A DNA stretch of 64,000 nucleotides, taken from positions 62,001 through 126,000 of the forward strand of contig NW_026705148.1 of the NCBI RefSeq assembly GCF_029867415.1, read 5' to 3'. How positions within the stretch are numbered: position 1 is the first letter of the stretch; each line of letters starts with the position of its first letter. The stretch comes from Vicia villosa. Lineage: Eukaryota; Streptophyta; Magnoliopsida; Fabales; Fabaceae. The notes beneath the pieces were generated by a model that saw only the letters and a list, made by a program, of their open reading frames with translations, was not told where the DNA came from and ran no database searches. Positions 33,206 through 44,767 of this stretch are shown piece by piece. Both the position numbers and the translations under genes were made by a program.

Positions 33206-33340
33206 AACCGACCCCCCGGACTCCAGAATTTCTAGTCTAGGTGAAATCCCCACACTTAGCAAACTCCTAGGATTTAGTTGAGATCTTTTTTTCCCTTTCC
33301 TACTCGTAGGACAAATAAGAAAGTTCGTGTGATATCGTAG

Positions 33341-35909
33341 GAAGAACTGAAATAAAATTCATCCCACCACGGGCGCATTCTCCTTCCAAATTTCGCGTGA
33401 AGGGTTTAGCGTGCCGTCCTCCCAAGTGAAACGGGGAGGTAAAGAAAACGACACCACAGCGTGTTCTGAGGCGTTGGATGAGCTGTTAAGCAAGATCAGA
33501 TGGTCCAGACTTTGAGGCACATGGTACACGTTACACCTGCAAAACACTTGATTAGAGATAAATTTAAAAAACACGCGCGCGCTTCTGAACCAATGGGAGG
33601 AAGACACGTCTTCGTCTTCAACCTTCAGACAAGGCCTTTAACAGCGCTTTTGTAAAAAAGCGCTATAGTAAGTGAACCCTAATTCTGCAAAATAACGAAT
33701 AGGGGTAAACAAGCAAATAAATTTGGCGCGATGGTACCATTCAACTCGTCTTGTTCCACTGAATTTAACCATGTCTTTAATTTGCTTTATTTTGGCCCTA
33801 TTGAAGAACCCTAATTTTGAGCTAAGAAAACCCTAAAATGGTATATGCTACAAACAGCCATTAAAATCCAATTGAAGCTCCAGAAACGACCAGAGCTTCA
33901 AACCAAACACAATTATGCATCTACATCTTGTTAAATATGCGTGTGTTATGAGATATAAGTTGGTTTTAGTTTGAACAAACCGTGGCCTATATAGCTCGAT
34001 TCAATGAGGTTTAAGACTTGCAATTGATTGGAATAGTTTCAGTGAAGCTCAGAGATGATGTTTGAATGCTTAGTTTGTATTGAAATGGACTGAAATTAAA
34101 AACTCGAATTTGAATTTTCTTTGAATTTTTTCAAGTGATTACAAGTGTATATGAGCAAGGCTTTGTTTCTGATTCGTGTCTCCTATGTTACTGAAGCATG
34201 CTAGCTTATTTATAAGCATTGAGTGCTTAGAATTGAAGCTAAGAAGCAACTAGTTGCCTTTGTGGAATTCTTGCATTTGTTATATTAAAAAAGCTTTGAA
34301 TTATTGACCAAGTCCTCTTGTCTTCAATGCATCTGCCTTGCTCTTCAATTCTCTGCAGAAAGATGAAGATTCCTTGGGGTGAGTCATGCTTGGAAGTTAA
34401 GCTACCATTTATCCATCCATTTTCCTTTTAATTTTAATCTTAAAATAAGATAAAATCATGCCAAAAATGGATAAAAAAGGTGTGGGCTTAGTCTTGGTCG
34501 TGGGAGGCCCATAACATCATGGAAATGATGTTTGAATGCTGAAAACTTGGCCCCATTTGGAAAAAATACATTTTTGAGCAATGTTGATTTCATGTATTTT
34601 CCCAACATTTAGCCAACTTCAACAAGGTGTAAATCCCTCAATTTTTGTCATATGAAGGAGATCTTGCACTTTTTGGAAACCTCAAAGAGTCCTCTAACCA
34701 ATGTCTTTGGTCTCATGTCAAAATGATTTTTGAAGCTCCTTGTGTGTCCTCTTGAAAAAAGTGTCTTTTTGTTGACTTTGAAAATGACCTGTAATGTCTT
34801 TGATCATATTTTTCAAATGGTGAATCCAATGACCATGGGATTAATGGCATTTGAAAGATAAGTGAATTTCCTTCAAAATGAGCTTTGGTTTGAATTTTTT
34901 GGATGAAGGATGAGAGAGTTATGATCAGTCAAAGTTGAGTTGACTTTTCAGGAAAAAACCCTAACTTTGAATCTTAGGGTTTTGTTGATTTTTGATCTTT
35001 CCTGGTTGAATTATGATCATCCAATGATAAAATGATGAATCCTTTGACAAAATATGGACTTTGACAAAAAAATTCATTTTTGACTGTCTGTTGACTTTTT
35101 GGTCAAACGGGTCGTCTGTTGACTGTTTAAGCTGCTGACGGTGCGTCTGAGTGAATTGAAGTTTGAAAATTTGTATGATGGTACTTTGAGATGTATGGAT
35201 GTGCATGGAATCCATTTGAGGTCTCAAAAACTTGTTGCTCCTGTAAAAACAAGAAAAACCCTGATTAGGGACTGTTTGTGTAGGAGACAGTTAAGCGTAC
35301 CTGATTTTTGTGCAGTGTTGAGTTTATGCTAATCGCGTGATATTCAGAAGACTTCTAGCACAAAGATCTTGGAATTTTGAATTGTGAAAGATTGATTTGA
35401 TGGATGGTACAAAACACTGAGAATTGTACTGTCAGCAGTTTGGCTGTCAACTGACTGTCCAGGTATTGATGTAGCAGTTAGAGTGAAAAATCAACTGTCA
35501 AAGTTAATTTTCTTTTTTTTTGTTTTCGTTTTATGTGAAAAATGAAAGTTTATTTACATGACTTGTTAAAAAAACACAGACATAATAAATAACTAATATA
35601 CTGTTACCAGTACAGTCTGAGTTTCCTGATTCTGCGCCTGCAAAAAGATTTTAACTCTGTACCAATTGTGTCAGTACTATTTATCTGTAAATAAATAAAT
35701 AGCATGTGTGAAGTAATAAACAGTATTTGGCGTTTGCGTAAGAATAAATTCAACTGCAAGCCAAATTATTGTATAAGAAAAATTCTAAAAACTAAGTATT
35801 TCATATGTCAGGATATTTGTTGAAATAAAAATCCATGATTATATGAGACTCTTAATTTTCAGATTGGAGTTTTCTTGAAAAAAGATGCGGGCAAATTTTG
35901 GGGTATAAC
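33341..35909 (-). mobile_element. Truncated minus-strand LTR fragment
   Basis: Ends on + with GGGTATAACA, so in its own sense it begins TGTTATACCCCAAAATTTGC. It is collinear with part of the LTR at 42040-45327 (shared stretches near 34150-34260/42830-42910, 34500-35300/43150-43970 and 35560-35900/44220-45320). The U5 side (about 1.4 kb) is missing at the left boundary. Relative to that LTR it lacks about 730 bp, corresponding to 44281-45008, including the TATA box. The left boundary is approximate. No credible gene is present; a 9-bp hairpin AGCGCTTTT/AAAAGCGCT is at 33643-33664. Confidence 0.75.
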
Positions 35910-37814
35910 ACACACCATAACACTCCGTGAACTCACACCCCATATAAGGCAAGCTCCTTCACAAACGCAAAGGGGACGCTCATTTTCTCACTTTCTCAAA
36001 GGCTCTCTCCTCTCAATCTTTTCTTCTCTCTCTCAGTTCTTTCTTCCCACCCTCCTTCAAAGTTTGTTACAAATTGTAACAAACTTCAACCACCACAGAA
36101 CCTCCATAACCACCATAGCATCTTCATTCACGAATTCAACTCCACAACAAACTCAACAACCATGGCTTCTCCCTCAAGTTCCGTTCTCACCATCACCAAC
36201 CATTGATTTTCTGAGCAAGATTTGAGTCCTCCTTCAACGTATGCGAATCTCTGAGTTCAGCACAGCTTAAGCATCATCCTCGTTTCACTCAAGTGATGAA
36301 AGAATCGTGGAGTTTTTCTTTACAGCTTGATTCAGTATTCGCAACAAGTGTAAGAATCATCAACACCAAAGGCTCAGATCTGTGAAGCTTCTCTCTGCTT
36401 TCGTTGCAAGATCTCAAAACAAGTAAGCCTCGTAGCTCTGCTCAGCATGTAGATGATAACGCTAGATTCGGTGACGTTGTTTGTGTATCTTAAAAAGTGT
36501 GTGTTCTGATTCTTGGATTCAATGCTATCAATGTGCGTTTCGTTGAGAATAAATATTGTATCTGAACTTTGTGCGAAAGAACGAGTAGATTAGGCTGTTT
36601 TAGATTCGTTTTTGGCAAGTTCATAATGTTAGGGTTTATAGATTGGCCACGGTTTGCATGATAGAGATAGAATTAATAAAATCTAAGGCCAGATTCGTGC
36701 TCAGCACGAAAATCCGAGTGGAACAGTGGTGGTCTTGTTCATTTCTGGGCATATGATGGTGGTCCGGTGACGGGGATTTGCCGGAGAAGACGACCGGAGG
36801 AGGGATCTCCGGCGTCTGTGTACTTTCATGTATCTCTTCCGTTTTGATGACGTGTCTAATTGCTATTGGTTTCATTTCCAATCTTTTTGCCTTTCTGTCT
36901 TTTATTAAATGATTGATAATTACGTGTTGAGTGCTGATTGGCTGGGATATTATTTTTGTCTTATTCATTTAAGTGAAACTTGGTCCAATTGATATTATAT
37001 TCCATTGATGTGTCGCGCCTTATTTTTTTTCCAAACCATATAACAAAATTTAGTCACATGCTGATATATATAATAAAATGAAATAAGAGAGTAGTTGGGC
37101 CATGAACTTGATTTGCGTTTGGGCCTGAAGGAGTTTTCTGGATTACACCCCTGTTTTGCTGATGCATACGCAGCCTTACATGACTGGGCTGAGCGCCCTT
37201 GCTCTTCACACCCCCTGAATCAGGCCCAGTTTTCTGCTTTAACTGGTTTTTAATTCATTTCCAAATTGCTGATGCACCCCTGGTAGTTTAGATTTCTTCT
37301 TCATTTTAATTTGTTGTCTTTTGCTTTTAATTCATAATTTCCTTTTGACTCAAATATAGAAATACATAAAAATTGTTCATGGATATTTTAGGTTGGTTAA
37401 ATAATTGTCATGATTTTTGTTAATTTTTCTTAATTGTTTTAGTCCTTTTAATAAAAAAATTTCTTTGCACTTCCTTGTAAATAATTCTTTAATAGTTTTA
37501 GGAATTAATGTTAGTCTCGATTTTTTTCATAGACTTAATTGATGTATGTGTGTTTGTGAATACCATTTGCTTGTTATAGTTCTCAGCTTTATTTGTCGTA
37601 TATTGATTTTCTTTCACCTATTCCATGTATAGTTTTTTCCTTTAATGAAGTGTATAGTTCTTTTATTATTTTGATTCCCTTGTATAGACAAATTAGATTA
37701 GAATTTAGAAATAGTTCCCTTCTTTCATTCTTTTTTTCTTTTCAACTTTTAAAATACTTAATAAATACCGACAAGGATCATACCGCTACTATTTTTCATA
37801 GTAGGAAAGAAATG

Positions 37815-37965
37815 ATTGGGGCGTAGGCCCCGATGTATGTTCTTTTCTACTTAGCGGAAAAGAAATGATTGAGGTGTGAGGCCTCGGTGTGCATTCTCTA
37901 AATATTCAAAAAGGGTGTATTTCTTAACCGCTATTTAGAGAAACGATTGTGGCGTAGGCCTCGAT
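37815..37965 (+). other. Three related hairpins in Ogre B LTR
   Basis: Unit 1 (37815-37834) ATTGGGGC/GCCCCGAT with loop GTAG. Unit 2 (37868-37888) ATTGAGGT/GCCTCGGT with loop GTGAG. Unit 3 (37946-37965) ATTGTGGC/GCCTCGAT with loop GTAG and one T-T mismatch. The second unit shows a paired G-C to A-T change. GTGCRTTCTCTAAATATTC follows units 2 and 3. Confidence 0.55.
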
Positions 37966-38469
37966 GTGCGTTCTCTAAATATTCAAAAAAAAAACTCTTT
38001 TTGGTATGATCTAAGTCACAAATAAGTTCCCTTAAAAAACACCAACCAAAAACACTTAAAACACTTAATAAATGTTCAGATTTAAAACAAAGTAAGGAAG
38101 TGATGCGAAGCCTTGTAATGGGTTTTCGTCATCATGGAATTACCCTAAAAGACACAAACCAATCTCTCTTTTTCTTCTTTCTAAGGGCAATGTTATTTCC
38201 GCTCGAACGCATCGTAGGTCGTCCCCTTATGCAAGAGCGTGAACGTTAACTCCGCCCAACTAAAAAACACAAAAACAAACAGAAAATCTTGAGCCGAGCT
38301 ACAGTAACTTTGATTCCTGGAAAGGATACGTAGGCAGCGGGGTAGGGCCCGTGCGAGTACAATTCTTTATTTTCCCTACATTTTGCATTCATTCTCATGT
38401 AGACATAGACATAGTACACACCCTTTAGATAGAAACAAACATAGGTGGATACCATCGAGTACGATGGGC

Positions 38470-38497
38470 GCGAGGGGTGCTAATACCTTCCCCTTGC
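38470..38497 (+). other. Conserved U5 hairpin (Ogre B LTR)
   Basis: Stem GCGAGGGG/CCCCUUGC (8 pairs, one G-U) around loop UGCUAAUACCUU, followed by ATAACCGACTC. Same design as in LARD1 with different stem bases. Confidence 0.55.
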
Positions 38498-38635
38498 ATA
38501 ACCGACTCTCGTACCTAGATTCTCTGGTCGCAAGACCTTGTTCCTCCCCTTTTTAGGTTTCCTGGTATTCCTTTCCCTTATGAGATAAATATATTGGTGG
38601 CGACTCTGTTCTTTTTTTCGCGAGCGTGCGACAGC

Positions 38636-38653
38636 TGGCGACTCTGCTGGGGA
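38636..38653 (+). other. Ogre B primer-binding site
   Basis: TGGCGACTCTGCTGGGGA two bases after the LTR end. tRNA-Arg type according to Ogre family knowledge. Confidence 0.9.
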
Positions 38654-39385
38654 TGTTGTTAGACCTGTGCTGGTCCATTCTTAGCGAGTCGATCCTAGCC
38701 TTTGTTTGTTTCTTTTATTGGGTGTTTATTTATTTGTGTATGTGTTTACATTCTGTATATATGTTTGTATACCATGTCTATTTCCTGTTTGCATATCATG
38801 TTTACTTTCTGCATGCATCTGGACTATATTATGGGTCCCCGTGGTGGCCACATATTTTCTCTCTGTTTGCAGGTATGGTGGGATGATTCTATGAGGTAAA
38901 AGGCCCAATACCCAGGCCATGAGTGATACCTTAGGAACTAGGAATAGAGTGGCCATGACGGACAGAAGACGTATGTCTGATTGATCCGATCATGTATCCA
39001 CGGACAGAGCTTTGTTGAAAGAGGCAATATCGTATGATTACGCCTACTTTCAATCCTCTATTGGCTTTTTTGACCTACCCTGACCTAGATTCACCTGTGA
39101 GTGGGGAGGGATATACATGACAGGTACCGTTGGTGACTATTCTGTTCTATTAGTGACTATTGTTCTTATGGATGTGTGGTACCTATGTCGGACCTTTGAT
39201 CTCATGACATCCGATTCTGCTCAGAGACAACACAACAAATCTCCCATGTTGGGGGAACCTCCATTACATCATTTTCATCATGGCATATTTAATTTCCCAA
39301 AAAAAAAAAGCAAAAGAAAAAGAGTATTATTTCTCATATGCATGCCATTTTTCAGGGTATCCGAGGTTACTACTTCTCATCCAGA
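38654..39385 (+). other. Ogre B leader between PBS and ORF1
   Basis: 730 bp without credible genes; T/G-rich around 38700-38860 and with an A-run at 39300-39320. Packaging signals would be expected here, but I can identify none. Confidence 0.5.
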
Positions 39386-40641
39386 ATGGCTAACAACGTG
39401 ACCGCTACCAAAGAAGCTACAAGGCGTACTCACACTTACAGTTTCTTTCGTGAAGGCATGATTCAGTTGGGACAGTTGGGTGGATTGATTATTGGTCATA
39501 ATAAAATAGTGTTCACCGAGAATTATGGCAACATCTTGACTCTTTTGTACTCGCATGTCGACGAATGGGCCTTATCTACTCTTCTCCAGTTATATGATCC
39601 CGACTTGCGTTGTTTCACCTTCTCAGGCTATCAGTTGGCCCCCACTCTCGAGGAGTACTCTCACATTCTCAATATCAAGATTCAACGCAAGGTTCCTTTT
39701 GTTTGTGTCCCAGAGGAGCCTGATTTGGATTACATTGCCAACGCTCTTTATTTGAGCATAGGAGATGTTCATGAAAATTGGATGAAGAATGGTAACACTC
39801 ATGGTTTCTATATGAGTTTCTTGATTGAAAAGGCCCAAGAATTAGCTAACAAAAAGATGTGAGAAGCTTTCAACGCCCTTCTGGCCGTTTTGATTTATGG
39901 GATCGTGATGTTCACTAACATTCACAAGTTCGTTGATTTGGCTGCTATATGTCTTTTTGTGGATAAGAATCCGGTCCCTACTCTGCTAGCCGATACATAC
40001 TATTCCATTCACTCTCGGTATGGGAAAGGGGGAGCCATCCGAAATTGTTTGCCTCTATTATACACCTGGTTTAAGTCCCATCTACCTGCAAGTGGTCCTT
40101 TCGTTACTTCTACTCAAAAGTGGTCTCAAAGGATCACGGGGCTTACTGCAAACGACATTGTCTGGTGTCCTATCGGAATGGGCATAGAGGAAGTTATAAC
40201 TAGTTATGGCACTTTTGACAACGTTCCCCTCATAGGAACGAAAGGCGTTATCAATTATAATCCTAAGCTAGCGCTACGTCAGTTGGGTTTTGCACTTACA
40301 GACAAGCCTTTGGAGAAAGAGATATTCGAATCTGTTTGCTTTGATAAGGGAGCTGATCCAAAGGGTCTAGAAAAAGTGAGAAGCGCCTGGAATAGCATCC
40401 ATACAGATGATCAGACTTCCCTAGGCGAGAAAAATGTCGTTGCCAAACAAGCCTATACAGATTGGGTCAAAGATAGAGTTAAAGATTGCCTGTTGCCTTT
40501 CCCGAAGGTTAACCCATTGTACGAACAACCACCTGAGGTTCTAACTACCGCTATGCCTGCTGAGAATTGTATCCGAGTGGATATGTGTCACCCTCGGTTT
40601 TTTCTATCTCTCGTGAGAGAGATACGAACTGACTCTTCTTT
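39386..40641 (+). pseudogene. Ogre B ORF1, N-terminal part
   Basis: Extra ORF upstream of gag, characteristic of Ogre; function unknown. From ATG 39386 (MANNVTATKEATRRTH) the protein is globular, with FTFSGYQLAPTLEEYSHIL and a later QRITGLTANDIVWCPIG motif. It resembles the plant family annotated as DUF7745, related to plant mobile domain proteins; that name is from memory. An in-frame TGA at 39860-39862 interrupts it where a Trp codon is likely. The same frame continues to about 40641. The inserted LTR then truncates it. Confidence 0.75.
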
Positions 40642-40760
40642 TGTTTTTGAGTTTTGAAAATCAGAGAGTCGCCACCGACTTTTATTTTATCCAATTAAGG
40701 AAAGGTTTATAAAAGAAACAGAAAAAGACCTTTAAGAGATTTTGGGTTCGGGGGTAGGTT

Positions 40761-40793
40761 ATACAAAGGGAAGGTATTAGCACCCCTTTGTAT
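40761..40793 (-). other. Conserved U5 hairpin (solo LTR)
   Basis: A perfect 10-bp stem ATACAAAGGG/CCCTTTGTAT with loop GTGCTAATACCTT in the element's sense. This is the strongest copy of the structure. Confidence 0.6.
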
Positions 40794-43700
40794 CCATGGT
40801 TATCCATGGGCTCTTAATTGCTTAGCTCACTTGTTTTGAATCATTTGTCTTGCCTTGAAATGCTTGTATGTGGTTTTAAAATACCTTTGTAAATTGGCTT
40901 TGTAATGATCCTTGTGCGGATGTATACAAAGTGTTTTATCTTTCGAAAGATGTTTTGAAAAAAGAGCTTTAACTTCGTAATGATTCTTGTTTGGATATAT
41001 ACCAAGTATTGTCTTTTTTGAAAGTTTTGTTTTGAAAAACAATGATATATGAGACATTTGTTTGTTTTGATTTGAGCAAGCAATTAGGAGATCTACCCTA
41101 AGTTTATAAGGTCCTTTCCTATTTCTTTTAGAAAATTCTCCTTTTATCGGATGCAAACAAAAGTTTGAATTTGTATTTGAAACAGTAGAATTTGATTTTG
41201 AAAAGAGTAACAGAGGGATTACCCTAAGAGGTGCAAGTGTGATTGTGTTTTGATTCAGATATTTTTATCTTTGAAGTTAGTGACCTAACGCTTCAGTTAT
41301 TATCTTTGACATACACGCAGTTTTATATGTACAGAAATTTAAAGTGCGGGAATGTAAAATGCAGAAAGTAAATCTACGCTATTACATCGATTGTGCGGGA
41401 AATGTAAACTACGCTATTTACATGATTTTGACAACCTATACACCTTATCTAGGAATTTAAATTGCAATAAGATAAAGGAAAGTGTTTTTTTGATTTTTTG
41501 CATGGTTGATTTTAATTAGAATTAATGCATAATTAATTTAATTAAAATGAGAAAAAGGTAGAAATAAAATTTAAACCTAAAAATTAAGTCTAAAATATGT
41601 TCATATTGCTTATTAATTAATTTTAAAATAAAACTAATTTTTTTGGATTTTTTGAAGTTGTTTTGAAAATTTATTAAGCTAATTAACATATAATTATATA
41701 ACAATTATACAAATAATTAAAACTTATAAAGAAAAATATTCTAAATATGTACAAAATTAGTCTATAATATATAAACTAAATTTAATAAAAAGAACAAATT
41801 TTTTCTGATTTTTTTTTATAGGTTGAAATAATTAAAAAGCAAATATATAAATATATACTAATTAATTAAACAAAATATTTTAATTATTAAAAAAAATAAA
41901 ATATTTTTGTGTCAAAAATTAATAGATTATTTTATAAACCTAAAAATATTTTTATTATATTTTTTTGATTTTTAAAACTATTTTTTATAATTTTAGAAGT
42001 TAAATCAAATAAAAATAGAAAATAAAATAAAGCTGTGATCCTGTGTGGTTACTTTGAAGGTCTATGGTATGGTTGTGTGTTTTGATGCGTTGGATGTGTT
42101 GTCAGATCAATTCAGTGGCTTAGATTATAGGACACATGATGCACATGGATAGAGGTGTATCATTGGATCACTCAGAATTTAAAAGTCCAACGTGGGACCC
42201 ATGTTTGGTGACTGGCGAATGGAATGGAGAGAAATTGCCACGCGTGCTGGTCAAAAGGTCTCCTCCACTATTCGTCATCTTCTTCCTTGGTACCTGCGGA
42301 ATTTCCTGCAAACTTACCTGCGGAAATTTCCTTCAAATCTTCAATCTTTTGAACGACCTACAAAATGAAAATAAAAAAGAACAAGGGCCACCCAGATCAC
42401 CTAATTGGACCCTTCTAAGCATGATAGCGTTGTTAGTTTTGCCATTTGGAGCTTGCATCATGGAGAACGAAAAATTCACATGTTTGAAGCTCAAAAATGG
42501 TGGAGCTTCAAAACCACGTTAAAGCTTGCATGTAATCACTCAAATCTACTCTATATCATGCCATGAGTCCATTCAAGTGGTTAGTTTTCATTATAACCAA
42601 GCATGCATACTAAAACGAAAGTTACATATGTATGTTCATGGAAAACATTATGCATGAGTTATGACTCTCATGGGACCATATTAAGAGTTTATTCTTACTC
42701 TATACCACTTTAGAAGATGATTGAAAGTGTTTGTTTGTATTGATAATGGTTGGAAAGCATAAAACGAAGATTACAAATTTTTGGTGTTTTTTGAGAATTT
42801 CATGAATCTCTTTGCTATTCTCTTGCTATATTTTTCGTGTCTCCTTTGTTGATGAAGCATACTACTTCATTTATAAGCAAAGAGGTGCTTAAAATTGAAG
42901 CTAAGAAGCATTGATTGCTTTGTTGAACTTTTGATTTTTTTTATATTAAAAATCTTTGAATTTTTGACCATGGCTTGCTCTTCTTGGTCTCTCTTGCTCT
43001 AGGCCTGCTTTGTACTTCCCTTTGTTGCATAAAATAAGCTATCTTGATGACTCAAACAAGAGACAAAGCATTGGATAATGATCTTGCACCATTTCTTTTT
43101 CAATTTAACTTTAAATGTAATAAAATTAAACCAAAAAAGAAATAAAAATGTTATGGGCCTTTGGTTGGTCGTGGGAGGTCCTTAACATTGTTAGAATCAT
43201 GTTTGGATCATGAAAACTTGGCCCCTTTTGGAAAAAAACATTTTTGATCAATGTTGGTTTCATGCATTTTCCCAAAATATAGCCAACTTCAACAAGGCAT
43301 AAATCCCTCAATTTTTATCATATGAAGGAGTTCTTGTACTTTTTAGAAACCTCAAGATGTCCTCTACAAGCCACTTTGGAAACCTTTTTTCATTTGGAGA
43401 AGTTATCTTGATGTTATGGCCTTTGACAAAAAACCACTTTTTGTTGACTTTGAAAATGACCTGTAATGTTTGAGCTCATATTTTTCAAATGGTGAATCCA
43501 ATGACCATGGGATCAATTGCATTTGAAAGATAATTGAATTTCCTTAAAAACAAGCTTTGGTTGGAATTTTTTGAATGAACGAGGAGAGAGTTATGGCCGG
43601 TCAAAGTTCAGTTGACTTTTTAGGAAAAAACCCTAATTTTGAAACTTAGGGTTTTGTTGATTTTTTATCTTTCCTTGATGAATTATGATCAACCAATGAT

Positions 43701-44500
43701 CAAATGATGAATCTTTTGACAAAATATGGATGTTAACAAAAAATTTCATTTTTGACTGTCTGTTGACTTTTCGGTCAAACCGGTCGTCTGTTGACTGTTT
43801 GAGCTGCTGACTGCGCGTCTGAGCGAATTGAAGTTTGAAAATTTGTATGGTGGTACTTTGAGATATATGGAGGTCCATGAAATCCATTTGAGGTCTCAAA
43901 AAACTTGCTCTCCTGAAAAAAAACAAAAACCCTAGTTAGGGACTGTTCGTGTAGGAGACAGTTAAGCGTACCTGATTTTTGTGCAGTGCTGAGTCTCTGC
44001 TGATCATGTGATTATCAGAAGACTTCTAGAACAAAAATCTTGGAATTTTGAAATGCAAAAGATTTATTTGATTGATGGTACAAAACACGGAGAATCGTGC
44101 TGTCAGCGGGTTTGACTGTCAACTGACTGTTCAGGCATTAACGTAGCAGTTAAAGTGAAAATTCAACAGTTAAAGTTAATTTTTTTTCTTTTTGTTTTTT
44201 TTTGTTGTGTTAATGGTGAAAATTTATTTACATGAGTTGTTAGAAAAACACAGACATAATAAATAAATAATATATACTGTACGCGAACAAAATTACCGAT
44301 AATAACCTTGAAAAATATTTAATGCACAGAAAAATAAATATTTAACTGGCAGAAAACACACAAAATATTATCTGGATAATTAAACTACAGTACGACAAAT
44401 AGTACGACATTTAATACTGACAGTACAAATATTACATAATATAATGAACAGTACGACAAATAAACGGTACATTATTTGAAAGTGAAAGATACGACAAACT

Positions 44501-44668
44501 TTAAAAATGACGATTAAAAACCCATGCTATAAATAGAAACATATAGATGATTGGGAGTGTAAACAACCCAGGTCCGCATTTCTCAGGACTATGCAGACAG
44601 AAAAAGGACATGATTACCACCACGACGGTGATGACCATAAGAAAACACGTATCCATCCACTTCGCCAT
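44501..44668 (-). CDS. Small ORF in solo LTR leader, 55 aa, hydrophobic
   Basis: It begins with an ATG in a strong plant start context (AAAAATGGCG), about 90 bp downstream of the LTR TATA box, and is the first ATG I find there. The 55-residue product has two hydrophobic stretches (residues 8-24 and 35-52) separated by a short polar HSPEKCGPG loop, so it could be a small membrane hairpin. I do not recognise it. The related LTR at 33341-35909 lacks this segment. It could be a captured host exon, an upstream ORF, or chance. Confidence 0.3.
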   Translation of the reverse strand: MAKWMDTCFLMVITVVVVIMSFFCLHSPEKCGPGLFTLPIIYMFLFIAWVFNRHF

Positions 44669-44757
44669 TTTTGTCGGGGAAGAAGAGAAAATAAATATGA
44701 GGTAGAAATTTGAGAGATGAGTTGAAATTTGATGTGAGAATTTATGAAAAAAAATGA

Positions 44758-44767
44758 GGTATTTATA
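44758..44767 (-). promoter_or_regulatory. Solo LTR TATA box
   Basis: Minus strand TATAAATACC, about 560 bp from the LTR start. A CT-rich leader follows. Confidence 0.6.

Larger units (their letters stand above)
1..33340 (+). mobile_element. Ogre A: Ogre/Tat-lineage Ty3 LTR retrotransposon, interrupted
   Basis: This element enters from the left edge. Visible in order are the end of gag, protease, the ORF2 C-terminal region, a putative intron, RT, RNase H, an additional archaeal-type RNase H, integrase, a long 3' untranslated region and the 3' LTR. The double RNase H and the PPT followed by an LTR starting TGTCATACCC are typical of Ogre in legumes. It is disrupted by LARD1 (1050-10450) and a Sirevirus (14558-23571). 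The reading frame on each side of both insertions agrees once the insertion and the duplicated target are discounted, so the insertions came after the element was coding. The right end near 33340 is approximate, because the expected U5 end is missing. Confidence 0.88.
27292..33340 (+). repeat. Ogre A 3' LTR (about 6 kb, right end eroded)
   Basis: Starts TGTCATACCCTAATTTTTGACC. U3 is about 1.55 kb up to the TATA box at 28836. The transcribed part holds two tRNA-like motifs (29791-30030), CCCGGTGAA repeats, two hairpin arrays (31133-32916) and the U5 hairpin (33173-33205). No credible gene is present on either strand. The terminal ~100 bp expected from other LTRs (GGTGGCGACTCT and a GCGACA-type end) are absent, so the LTR is truncated near 33340 where a minus-strand LTR fragment begins. 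Confidence 0.78.
35910..38633 (+). repeat. Ogre B 5' LTR remnant
   Basis: The LTR end GTGCGACA precedes the PBS. A TATA-like CATATAAGG is at 35940-35948, near the left boundary, so nearly all of U3 is missing. The transcribed part has CT-rich leader sequence, an AT-rich centre, three hairpins (37815-37965), the U5 hairpin (38470-38497) and GGTGGCGACTCT (38596-38607). No credible gene; ORFs here are short and lack matches. Confidence 0.78.

Noticed and set aside
35875..36225. 116-codon frame in Ogre B LTR
   Set aside because: Crosses the boundary between a foreign LTR and the Ogre leader; the composition is a CT-rich untranslated leader.
27292..38633. One shared LTR joining Ogre A and Ogre B in a tandem
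   Set aside because: The two halves carry separate TATA boxes, separate U5 hairpins and different repeat arrays, so they are two LTR types.
42136..42522. 128-codon plus-strand frame
   Set aside because: Antisense inside the solo LTR, no match, and the sister LTR does not preserve it.
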